Shown here one piece after another: positions 7,398-14,297 of a stretch of DNA of 17,799 bases; position 1 is the first letter of the stretch; the number at the start of each line of letters is the position of its first letter. The notes under the pieces were generated by a model. The model was not told the origin of the DNA. It was given only the letters and a program-made list of their open reading frames with translations, and did not search any database. This stretch comes from Methanosarcinaceae archaeon UBA470 (GTDB lineage: Archaea > Halobacteriota > Methanosarcinia > Methanosarcinales > Methanosarcinaceae): positions 1 to 17,799 of the forward strand of contig DAKU01000154.1 of assembly GCA_002508425.1 (NCBI GenBank). Direction: 5' to 3'. The translations under genes were made by a program, and so were the position numbers.

Positions 7398-8066
7398 TTA
7401 GAAATCTTCGAAGAACAACACTTCTACTCCAGGAGCTTTACTGTATACATTCTCTGCGAATACCTGCATATTAGCAGCAGGACTACCTGCACATTCATAA
7501 GAAACCGGAATGACCACTTGAGGTGAGACAATAGCTACTGCTTCTGCGGCTTGCTCTTCATTCATAGTACAATTACCTATTGGAAGAATTATAATATCAG
7601 CAGATATCGTCTGCATTTCTGGGATTAGCCCCGTGACCCCCGCATAGTATATCCTTTTACCGGCAATTGTTATGACATACCCTACACCTGCTTCTTTATG
7701 ACCTGAGGAGGTATCAGGTTTGTAAGAAGGAACTACCTCTATGGCAATACCTTTGATGCAGAGATCATCAATCAATTCATCGCCTGGCTCCACCCGCCGC
7801 GCATCGCCTCTGAATTGCAAACTCATATTTTCCGGCAATAGCGTGGTTGTGTTGCTGTTCCTTACAATACGGATAGAATCAGGATCAAAGCTTTGTTGAT
7901 GCTCATTGGTAAGAAGGATAATATCTGCCATGTGCTCCTGATGAATATTTTCTGACAGACCATAGGGATCCAGATATATTGTAATATTCTCCCCATATAG
8001 TCTGAAAGAAACGTTTCCAAGCCAAGCGACCTCTACACCATCTATTACCTTGCTGTTCACATTCAT
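7398..8066 (-). CDS. Metallo-beta-lactamase-fold protein with lost metal site (probable pseudoenzyme)
   Basis: This 222-residue protein aligns by eye along the whole length of the UlaG/UPF0173-type MBL-fold group. Landmarks are WLGNVSF (15-21), YLDPYG (31-36), ILLTNEHQQSFDP (50-62), GVGYVI (127-132), YYAGVTGLIPEM (140-151), ILPIGNCTM (160-168) and VVIPVSYE (184-191). The family metal ligands are largely gone. HxHxDH is N54-E-H56-Q-Q58-S59, the Asp of the GDT motif is Val144, and the His of IPxHY is Ser189. Only H56 remains of the main set. The fold residues and reading frame are intact, so this looks like a protein kept for another role rather than a decaying gene. AGTGAAGGT precedes the ATG. 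It is co-directional with rnp4, which starts 11 bases after it. Confidence 0.8.
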   Translation of the reverse strand: MNVNSKVIDGVEVAWLGNVSFRLYGENITIYLDPYGLSENIHQEHMADIILLTNEHQQSFDPDSIRIVRNSNTTTLLPENMSLQFRGDARRVEPGDELIDDLCIKGIAIEVVPSYKPDTSSGHKEAGVGYVITIAGKRIYYAGVTGLIPEMQTISADIIILPIGNCTMNEEQAAEAVAIVSPQVVIPVSYECAGSPAANMQVFAENVYSKAPGVEVLFFEDF

Positions 8067-8134
8067 ACCTTCACTAATAAATCGTGGTCAAAGGTGCTTT
8101 GGTAGCTATTTAAGATAGCGCTCGAGATCCTTGA

Positions 8135-8635
8135 TTAGCAATCCTTTGCACACATATTGACGTCCCAATTAGATGTGAGAAAAATATAAGCCGTAAATAG
8201 AAGAAAAATAAAACCTATTGGCATAGCTTTGAAAGAGCTGCTCCAGACCACAAGGGAACCTAAGATGTTAAATGCAGAACACAATATGAGAAGATAACCA
8301 GAAGTCCGCACACTGAACGCTTCTGACAAGTTCTCTTTGAAATTTTCATTGACCAATACTACCACACAGATCAACGCTCCCAAAAACCAGGAAATAGTAC
8401 GGAATGATGGAGCAAGTCCCCCATAAGACAACATTGACAGTTGCTTCACCACATCCACAAAAAGAATTCCATATACCATGTCAAAATTAACGTAGAAAAG
8501 TGAGAATTTGATACCCCAGCCCGTACTATAAAGGCTATTGTAGAAATAGAACTCCCATGGAACAATGATGCATATAAGCGGCATAATCTTTCTAAGCAGA
8601 AAAATATCAGAAGCTTTTATGTGCAGACGAGTCAT
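8135..8635 (-). CDS. Orphan integral membrane protein, function unknown
   Basis: I do not recognise this 166-residue protein. It has about four or five hydrophobic segments (roughly 16-34, 48-66, 78-97, 111-131 and 138-154) joined by short loops. A basic N-terminus (R3, H5, K7, R15, K16) favours an inside start. It ends in NMCAKDC, with two cysteines at 162 and 166. No transporter or enzyme motif is visible. There is no Shine-Dalgarno site; an AT-rich TATA element centred near 8659 would start transcription within a base or two of the ATG, so a leaderless mRNA is inferred. It is divergent from phoU and separated from the MBL-fold gene by 68 bases in which I see nothing distinctive. Confidence 0.6.
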   Translation of the reverse strand: MTRLHIKASDIFLLRKIMPLICIIVPWEFYFYNSLYSTGWGIKFSLFYVNFDMVYGILFVDVVKQLSMLSYGGLAPSFRTISWFLGALICVVVLVNENFKENLSEAFSVRTSGYLLILCSAFNILGSLVVWSSSFKAMPIGFIFLLFTAYIFLTSNWDVNMCAKDC

Positions 8636-8748
8636 ACATTAAAATAGTGCATTTAATATATATATCACTTTACTTATACTAGACAAATGTATATATACAA
8701 ATCTAATTTCTATATATCCTATAAATTTGAGTATAAAGAGGGATTGCC
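8636..8748. promoter_or_regulatory. Divergent promoter region with 12-bp palindrome
   Basis: This 113-base AT-rich gap serves the leftward membrane gene and rightward phoU. Leftward, the TATA-like run is at 8651-8667. Rightward, CTATATATCC (8710-8719) and TATAAAT (8720-8726) are TATA candidates. A perfect 12-base palindrome TGTATATATACA lies at 8688-8699. It may be a regulator site, or only a TATA-rich coincidence. AGAGGG at 8737-8742 is the ribosome binding site candidate for the ATA start at 8749. Confidence 0.45.
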
Positions 8749-9750
8749 ATAGAGACCAGAAAAGTACAACAAACTGGTGGGTCGACCTATATAGTTTCCT
8801 TACCCAAGCAATGGGCAGACAAAGTAGGCATAAAGACTGGAAGCCGCCTTTCGCTTTCACCACAGCCTGACGGCAAGCTTGTAATAGACCCAATTCAGGA
8901 TGCACCCCAAACCAAAAAGACCCAGATCGATGTCACAGATCGCAGGGGAGAAATTCTAATAAGAGATATAATAGCAGCCTACCTGGTAGGTGCAGACATA
9001 TTAGAGATTAAGTCAGAGAGAATGCTGGCAGAGCAGAAGAACATCATACGTGAGATGTGCTATAAGCTAATCGGACCAGAAATAATAGAGGAAACTGGAA
9101 AGAAGGTTATCATAAAAGATCTGCTCAATCCCAATGAGATCTCAATTAAAAAAAGTGTGAGGAGGATGTTTCTTCTATCTAATTCGATGCAAAAAGATGC
9201 GATTAGGGCACTTAAGACCAATGATAAGGATCTGGCACTGGACGTGATACAAAGGGATGACGATGTTGATAGGCTTTTCCTTCTTACAGCAAAACAATTC
9301 CGTGCAGTGCTTAAAGGCACCAAGCTTCCAGATACATCCGAAACATCAATAGATGAATATCATGATCTTCGCATGGCAGCAGGTCCTCTGGAACGCATTG
9401 CAGACCATGCGCAAAAAATAGCAAATATGGCCATGAATATGGATTACCTAATTCCGGATAATATAATGGAAATGATAGAAAAAGCTACTGAAGCAACCCG
9501 CAAGATTGTAGAAGATGCCATAGAAGCCCTGTATAATCATGACGCTGAACTTGCAAATAAGGTAATAGAGAGAGAGCACGCCCTTAAACCAAAGATAAAT
9601 AAGCTGAACCAATATCTTCTGAAGATAGAATCCCATGAAGCAATAGTAGCATTGGGAATTGTGATGGACAGTATAGAGAGGACTGGCGATTACGGAGCTA
9701 ACATAGCAGAGATAGCTATTAATTCAGCTATGGCTGCATCACAGGAGTAA
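8749..9750 (+). CDS. phoU: AbrB-PhoU phosphate-response regulator with ATA start codon
   Basis: This 333-residue protein joins an N-terminal AbrB/SpoVT-like swapped-hairpin DNA-binding domain (about 2-47, ETRKVQQTGGSTYIVSLPKQ) to two PhoU helical repeats (about 130-230 and 235-330). PLERIADHAQKIANM and DSIERTGDYGANIAE are the metal-binding E/D signatures. Archaeal PhoU-type regulators sense phosphate status, and the AbrB part presumably binds DNA. The first ATG in frame (9022) would remove the whole AbrB domain. Upstream the frame is open only back to a TAA at 8734-8736, and it contains no ATG, GTG or TTG before 9022. ATA 8749 sits six bases after AGAGGG and exactly where the usual METRKVQ start would be, so it is chosen. 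A sequencing or assembly error turning ATG into ATA is the main alternative. No pst transporter genes are in view. Confidence 0.83.
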   Translation: METRKVQQTGGSTYIVSLPKQWADKVGIKTGSRLSLSPQPDGKLVIDPIQDAPQTKKTQIDVTDRRGEILIRDIIAAYLVGADILEIKSERMLAEQKNIIREMCYKLIGPEIIEETGKKVIIKDLLNPNEISIKKSVRRMFLLSNSMQKDAIRALKTNDKDLALDVIQRDDDVDRLFLLTAKQFRAVLKGTKLPDTSETSIDEYHDLRMAAGPLERIADHAQKIANMAMNMDYLIPDNIMEMIEKATEATRKIVEDAIEALYNHDAELANKVIEREHALKPKINKLNQYLLKIESHEAIVALGIVMDSIERTGDYGANIAEIAINSAMAASQE

Positions 9751-9786
9751 GGCAGAGGACACAAAAACAGAACAAGAAAACATAAC

Positions 9787-9796
9787 TATTATAAAT
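9787..9796 (+). promoter_or_regulatory. TATA box of the Era-DUF2073-PHI operon
   Basis: TATTATAAAT lies in the 109-base gap after phoU. The start it predicts, around 9815-9820, gives a leader of about 40 bases ending in the strong ribosome binding site AGGAGGG (9848-9854) five bases before ATG 9860. That site decides the start over a longer GTG reading from 9833. No terminator hairpin is evident after phoU. Confidence 0.5.
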
Positions 9797-9859
9797 CAAA
9801 GGATTATTATAGAAAAATGGCATTTCACTTTCGTGAGCTGGATTTCCAGGAGGGAATTA

Positions 9860-10495
9860 ATGGGCGTAATTAGAGTATTCAAGCAGAATTTTTCTGACTT
9901 TTTTAAGAAATTATTTCGAAAAAAGAACGCGCGTATAGGAATCTATGGTCCTCCTAACGCAGGAAAAACTACACTTGCGAATCGTATTCTTCGCGACTGG
10001 ACAGGCGATGCTATGGGTTCTGTATCCCACATAGCACACGAAACTCGCCGTGCAAGACGTCGTGAAGGAGTGACGATAAAGGCAAATGGACACTCCATCA
10101 CTCTTGACATAATAGACACACCTGGCCTTGCCACTAAAATAGATTTCCATGAGTTCATGGAACATGGAATGGAAGAAAGTGAAGCAAAGAGACGGGCCAA
10201 AGAGGCTACAGAGGGCGTTATTGAGGCTGTAAAATGGCTTGACAATCTTGATGGCGTCATACTTGTGATGGATGCCACTGAAGACCCATATACCCAAGTC
10301 AACGTCACAGTTATAGGCAACATGGAAGCAAGGAAGTTACCTCTTTTGATAGCTGCCAATAAAATAGATCTTCCTGAATCGTCACCTTCCACTATCAGAG
10401 ATGCATTCCCTCAGCACCCCATGGTAGCCATATCCGCACTCGAAGGAAAAAATATAGATACCCTATATGAAGAGATTGCAAAAAGGTTTGGGTGA
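9860..10495 (+). CDS. Archaeal Era-like small GTPase
   Basis: This 211-residue TRAFAC GTPase has G1 GPPNAGKT (30-37), G3 DTPG (86-89), G4 NKID (167-170) and G5 SAL (192-194). A basic amphipathic N-terminus (FFKKLFRKKNAR) and an arginine-rich stretch HETRRARRREGVTIK (60-74) in the switch I region suggest RNA or membrane contact. There is no KH domain, unlike bacterial Era. In archaea this GTPase is typically found next to DUF2073, as here, and its cellular role is not settled; ribosome or RNA work is inferred from relatives. The stop overlaps the next ATG (TGATG). It is the first gene of an apparent five-gene operon. Confidence 0.85.
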   Translation: MGVIRVFKQNFSDFFKKLFRKKNARIGIYGPPNAGKTTLANRILRDWTGDAMGSVSHIAHETRRARRREGVTIKANGHSITLDIIDTPGLATKIDFHEFMEHGMEESEAKRRAKEATEGVIEAVKWLDNLDGVILVMDATEDPYTQVNVTVIGNMEARKLPLLIAANKIDLPESSPSTIRDAFPQHPMVAISALEGKNIDTLYEEIAKRFG

Positions 10496-10863
10496 TGAAA
10501 ATGCAGGGAATTCAGATGGATCTTATATCCGAAGAAAAACTTGCTGAAATGGCTCCTGTGGAAAAAGTCAGATTTATTATAGATGAGGTAAGAAGCGGCA
10601 AGATCCTTGTCTTGGAAAAAGGTCTGACACCTGAAGAAGAGGCAAGCCTCATAGAAATGACAATGACCCTGATAGATCCAGAAGGATTCTCAGGAATAGA
10701 GATGGAAAGCTATCCATCAAAAGATGATACGTCAATTTTTGGAAAGCTACTTAAGAAGCACACTGTCCGCACAAGGCTTACCGTAGTAGGGCCTGCAGAT
10801 CAACTTAAAACCCTCAAAAAGGATAGAAATATGATAAGTGCACTTCTATCATCCCACAAATGA
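10495..10863 (+). CDS. DUF2073 protein, partner of the Era-like GTPase
   Basis: This 122-residue soluble protein matches the archaeal DUF2073 pattern by eye: IQMDLISEEKLAEM near the start, EKVRFIIDEVRSGKILVLEKGL in the middle (given as a region, about 20-41), TPEEEASLIE, and a basic C-terminal part with LLKKHTVRTRLTVVGP. No enzymatic motif is present. ATG 10495 shares bases with the GTPase stop, and GGTGATG gives a coupled start. A GTG at 10492 and an ATG at 10501 are alternatives. The tight pairing suggests a physical or functional partner of the GTPase, but its activity is unknown. Confidence 0.78.
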   Translation: MKMQGIQMDLISEEKLAEMAPVEKVRFIIDEVRSGKILVLEKGLTPEEEASLIEMTMTLIDPEGFSGIEMESYPSKDDTSIFGKLLKKHTVRTRLTVVGPADQLKTLKKDRNMISALLSSHK

Positions 10864-10885
10864 GATTTGATGCTAGGTGCTGACT

Positions 10886-11404
10886 GTGGTCAAGATGGAA
10901 CCGGCCGACAATATCGAAATAACAATATCACCTGCTCAATCCCTTTCTACCATGGAAATGGGAAGAGATGATGTTAATGTGGTGTGTAGTTATGGGAAGA
11001 TATCGATATGGTTCGGCCGGACCGTTCCTGCCACAGTTATATGGAAAATATTCACATGTATATCTAATGTTGACAAGTTAGCTGTTCATGAAAAGGAAAT
11101 AGTTTGCAATTTTGAGGACATAACCACTTATGAAAGCTATGGATACGTATTAATTTCGTATGCCAGGTTTGAAGGTGGATACAGAACAACTTTTAATATT
11201 CCTTTTGTAAGCAACAAAGCTCTGATATATCTGGCAGATTCCATATATAAGGAACTTAAAGAAACAAATGTGCTTATTGAAGTATATTGGACAGGCGATT
11301 ATTCTGATATTATGAAACTGTACCAAGAAATGAATACCATCGATGAATGGAAACTGAAAAATATAACCTATAAGGATGAAAGCAGGAGTACATCAAATTT
11401 CTAA
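10886..11404 (+). CDS. Unrecognised protein in the Era/DUF2073 operon
   Basis: I do not recognise this 172-residue soluble protein. It has no membrane helix and no clear enzymatic motif. It alternates beta-like stretches (VNVVCSYGKISIWFG, YGYVLISYARF, TTFNIPFV) with one long helix candidate (NKALIYLADSIYKELKE) and ends in a polar tail, SRSTSNF. Aromatic residues are frequent (many Tyr, several Trp). AGGTG at 10876-10880 stands about six bases before GTG 10886, the chosen start; GTG 10877 and ATG 10895 are in-frame alternatives. It lies 22 bases after DUF2073 and 20 before the hexuloisomerase, so co-transcription is likely. A mixed alpha/beta binding or sensor fold is only a guess. Confidence 0.6.
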   Translation: MVKMEPADNIEITISPAQSLSTMEMGRDDVNVVCSYGKISIWFGRTVPATVIWKIFTCISNVDKLAVHEKEIVCNFEDITTYESYGYVLISYARFEGGYRTTFNIPFVSNKALIYLADSIYKELKETNVLIEVYWTGDYSDIMKLYQEMNTIDEWKLKNITYKDESRSTSNF

Positions 11405-11424
11405 GCGCAAGGGCAAGTGATAAA

Positions 11425-12039
11425 ATGATACAAAAGAAATTAGAAGTTACTGAGTGCAAGTATTTGATTTCATCAATGGAACTTATGGCAAAACATCTTC
11501 AAAAAGTAGTTGCCGAGCTTGACAGACAAAGCATCAAACAAATGCTTGAGCACATTATAAATGCAAGGGCAATTTTTGTAATGGGTGCTGGAAGATCAGG
11601 ACTTGTTGGAAGAGCTTTTGCAATGAGACTCATGCATCTTGGATTCACATCTTATGTAGTAGGAGAATCCACAACGCCTGCTGTAACTAAAGAAGATGTT
11701 GTCATTGCAATATCTGGTTCCGGACAGACACGATCCATAGCCAATCTGGCAAAGATCACAAAAGAGATTGGTGCTAAACTTATTACCATCACCTCTAATG
11801 ATGAATCTACACTGGGAAACATATCAAACACAGTAGTGAAGATAGCTGGAAGAACAAAAGAAGATGTAGGGGGGTACGTTGAAAGACACATCAGGGGAGA
11901 ATATACATACCTAACGCCCCTTGGCACATCTTTTGAGACATCAGCTACTGTTCTCCTCGATGGAGTAATAGCAGAGCTCATATACATCACCGGTGCCTCT
12001 GAAGAGGACCTAAAATCAAGACACAATAAATTGGAATAA
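11425..12039 (+). CDS. hxlB: 6-phospho-3-hexuloisomerase (SIS domain)
   Basis: This 204-residue SIS-fold isomerase interconverts D-arabino-3-hexulose 6-phosphate and fructose 6-phosphate. In methanogens this ribulose-monophosphate step is used mainly in reverse, to make pentose phosphates and formaldehyde. Motifs are VMGAGRSGLVGRAFAMRL (52-69), the sugar-phosphate loop ISGSGQT (96-102) with SIANLAK after it, ITSN (122-125), and TPLGTSFE (164-171) in the catalytic region; all are typical of archaeal PHI. GTGAT lies three bases before the ATG. It follows the unrecognised gene by 20 bases and precedes an aminotransferase by 14. The partner 3-hexulose-6-phosphate synthase is not in this window. 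Confidence 0.88.
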   Translation: MIQKKLEVTECKYLISSMELMAKHLQKVVAELDRQSIKQMLEHIINARAIFVMGAGRSGLVGRAFAMRLMHLGFTSYVVGESTTPAVTKEDVVIAISGSGQTRSIANLAKITKEIGAKLITITSNDESTLGNISNTVVKIAGRTKEDVGGYVERHIRGEYTYLTPLGTSFETSATVLLDGVIAELIYITGASEEDLKSRHNKLE

Positions 12040-12053
12040 AGGAAGGGAAAATT

Positions 12054-13169
12054 ATGCCTGGATCGAAGTTTGCTGACAGAGTTCTTAATATGAATATATC
12101 TGGGATCCGGAAGATGTTTGAAGCTGCGGGCTCAGATGCTATTAATCTCGGACTGGGACAGCCCGATTTTGATACACCGCAACACATTAAGCAGGCAGCC
12201 ATCGATGCAATTAATGATGGATTCACTGCATACACAGCTGGTCCGGGCATTGGAGAACTTCGCGAGGAATTGAGCAGAAAGTTTATGGATGAAAATTTTT
12301 TTGCTGTGGACCCTTCGGAAATAATCGTGACTTCTGGAGCATCCGAGGCCCTTGAGCTTGCTATTGCTTCCCTCGTAAACCCCGCAGACGAAGTAATGAT
12401 AGCAAACCCTGGATTTGTATCATATAATGCTCTGGTGAACATGATGGGGGGAAAAGTATCAAACATCCCTCTTAGTGAGAAGCTCACTATAACCCCAGAA
12501 GCCATAATAGAGAGAATTAGTCCAAAAACAAAGGCAATAATAATCAATTCTCCTGCTAATCCCACGGGTGCGGTGCAGAGTAAGAAAGATATGAAAGCTT
12601 TTGCAGAAATAGCGGATGATAATAATATCACCATAATTTCTGATGAGGTATATGAGCATTTCATCTACGAAGGAGAACATATTAGCCCTGCTCAGTTTAC
12701 AGATAATGTTATCACAGTCAATGCTGTTTCCAAGACATATGCTATGACGGGATGGAGAATAGGATACGTAGCTGCTAAGAATGAATACGTGGAACAGATG
12801 TTGAAGGTCCATCAGTACGTGCAGGCATGTGCCAATTCCATTGCCCAAAAAGCGGCTTTTGCAGCCATATCCGGACCCCAGGATTCAGTGTCCTTTATGA
12901 GAGAGGAGTTCTTACAACGCAGGAATGTACTGATATCAGGACTCAGATCAATGGGACTAAAATGTATAGTTCCAAAAGGAGCTTTTTATGCATTTCCTGA
13001 AGTGGAAGATTGCAACACCTTAGCTTCTAAGCTCATAGCCAATGGAGTAGTAGTGGTACCTGGAACAGCTTTTGGAGAAAATGGAGATGGGCATATTAGA
13101 ATATCTTACGCATCATCCATGCCAAACATTCTCAAAGCGCTGGAAATTATGAAAAAAGTGCTAATATGA
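12054..13169 (+). CDS. Class I/II PLP aminotransferase (aspartate/aromatic type)
   Basis: This 371-residue fold-type I aminotransferase keeps the full active site. LGLGQPDFDTP (32-42) is followed by TSGASEALELA (93-103). NPTG contains the substrate-contact Asn (N169 by count), SDEVYEHF (196-203) gives the cofactor Asp and Tyr, SKTYAMTGWRIGY (226-238) gives Schiff-base Lys227, and HIRISYA contains Arg349 for the substrate carboxylate. The family transfers amino groups between aspartate, aromatic or branched amino acids and 2-oxo acids; specificity cannot be read here. AGGAAGGG lies 6-13 bases before the ATG. It is the last gene of the operon and ends one base before the NOG1 stop on the opposite strand. 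Confidence 0.85.
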   Translation: MPGSKFADRVLNMNISGIRKMFEAAGSDAINLGLGQPDFDTPQHIKQAAIDAINDGFTAYTAGPGIGELREELSRKFMDENFFAVDPSEIIVTSGASEALELAIASLVNPADEVMIANPGFVSYNALVNMMGGKVSNIPLSEKLTITPEAIIERISPKTKAIIINSPANPTGAVQSKKDMKAFAEIADDNNITIISDEVYEHFIYEGEHISPAQFTDNVITVNAVSKTYAMTGWRIGYVAAKNEYVEQMLKVHQYVQACANSIAQKAAFAAISGPQDSVSFMREEFLQRRNVLISGLRSMGLKCIVPKGAFYAFPEVEDCNTLASKLIANGVVVVPGTAFGENGDGHIRISYASSMPNILKALEIMKKVLI

Positions 13170-13170
13170 A

Positions 13171-14148
13171 TTAAGGCACTGGCCCATCAACCTTTTTTTC
13201 ATTGATCATCTTTACAAGGAATGCTAGTACTTCTTCTATACCTTCCCCTGTAGCTGTTGACATTGACATCTCTGTGAAATCAAGGTTCTGAAAATGAGGA
13301 AGATCAGATTTATTGGAAACAACAAGTATTGGCAGATCGAACTGGGTCCTAACTTCTTGCAACAAATTCATTTGTTCCTCAATCGTATAACCACAATTTT
13401 CGCTTGCATCAATGAGGAAAAGTACCACTGCATCCAGGTGTTTCAAAGCAGTAATTGCCTGCAGCTCAATGTCATTCCTCTTAGACATCGGCCTATCAAG
13501 AAGACCTGGGGTATCAATAACCTGATACCTGACATCACCTATTGAGAAATGTCCGATAGATATACCTTTAGTTGTAAAGGGATAAGGAGCCACTTCGGGA
13601 GTTGCCTTAGTTGCGGCAGTTACAAAACTGGACTTGCCAGTGTTTGGATAACCTGCCACAACAATTGTTGGCTCGTCGTGAACATCGGGCAGTTTGCGCA
13701 AAATATTGCGAGCCTCATTTAAGAGTAAAAGATCCTTACTTATGGAATCCATCAGTGAGCCTAGACGGCCAAAACACTGTTTACGCAAGGTTTCCGGAGT
13801 TGGACTGCCACGCATCCGACCCACATATTCTCTTGCGAGGTCATGTATCTTTTCACTTGTCCATCCAACTCTGGATAGAGAGGTACGTAATTTGTCTACG
13901 CCTACAAGTATATCTGCCAGTTCGTAGTAAAAACCAGACAATTCATCAAAATTTGGGAATTTTTTGCTAATATTAGCAAGATTATCGGATAATATATTAG
14001 CTGAAGTTAGCAACATAGATTCCTGGGATTCAAGGAAGCTAGCCCTGCCACCTGATTTCTTCCCAGTTGCTGCCCTTACACCTCTTCTAAAGGCTTTATC
14101 TATTAGCTCATCAGAAGTGCGGATAGTAGGAATTTTCTCGAATATCAT
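13171..14148 (-). CDS. NOG1-family ribosome-biogenesis GTPase
   Basis: This 325-residue protein has the helical NOG1 N-domain (1-160: MIFEKIPTIRTSDELIDKAF, then FRRGV) and an OBG-like GTPase domain. The G motifs are GYPNTGKSS (166-174), DTPGLLDRP (212-220), NKSD (279-282) and STATG (297-301). It matches the short archaeal form, which lacks the long eukaryotic C-terminal extension; the eukaryotic homologue acts in 60S subunit assembly. ATG 14148 is chosen over 14211: AGGTAAAG precedes it, and the TATA element near 14184-14197 would lie downstream of the longer start. It is tail to tail with the aminotransferase with a one-base gap. Inferred role: large-subunit maturation. Confidence 0.87.
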   Translation of the reverse strand: MIFEKIPTIRTSDELIDKAFRRGVRAATGKKSGGRASFLESQESMLLTSANILSDNLANISKKFPNFDELSGFYYELADILVGVDKLRTSLSRVGWTSEKIHDLAREYVGRMRGSPTPETLRKQCFGRLGSLMDSISKDLLLLNEARNILRKLPDVHDEPTIVVAGYPNTGKSSFVTAATKATPEVAPYPFTTKGISIGHFSIGDVRYQVIDTPGLLDRPMSKRNDIELQAITALKHLDAVVLFLIDASENCGYTIEEQMNLLQEVRTQFDLPILVVSNKSDLPHFQNLDFTEMSMSTATGEGIEEVLAFLVKMINEKKVDGPVP

Positions 14149-14297
14149 TGTTTCTTTACCTGTATGACGTTCAAGGTCTATGACGTATATAATTGTTCTG
14201 TAAAAGAGCATTTATCTTTGATAGGAAATACTCAATTATATATATATGAGGGGTGAATTACTATAATTTAGTTTTATAACACACGAATGGTGATCAA
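14149..14297. promoter_or_regulatory. Divergent promoter region between NOG1 and the wHTH-CBS regulator
   Basis: Leftward, ACAATTATATACG (minus strand, 14184-14197) puts a transcript start about 17 bases before the NOG1 ATG. Rightward, AATTATATATATATGAG from 14234 would start a leader of some 30 bases that ends with GGTGATC (14288-14294), the ribosome binding site of the CBS gene. A second TATA-like TTTTATAA (14272-14279) is too close to keep that site in the message. No clear dyad is seen. Confidence 0.45.

Noticed and set aside
8639..8905. Minus-strand open frame of 88 codons
   Set aside because: It is antisense to the AbrB part of phoU and needs a GTG start. The plus strand has clear domain homology.
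9911..10392. Two minus-strand open frames of 128 and 149 codons
   Set aside because: Both lie within the Era-like GTPase, whose G motifs are intact on the plus strand.
11987..12848. Minus-strand open frames of 225 and 129 codons
   Set aside because: They are antisense to the aminotransferase with its full PLP site, with no family features of their own.
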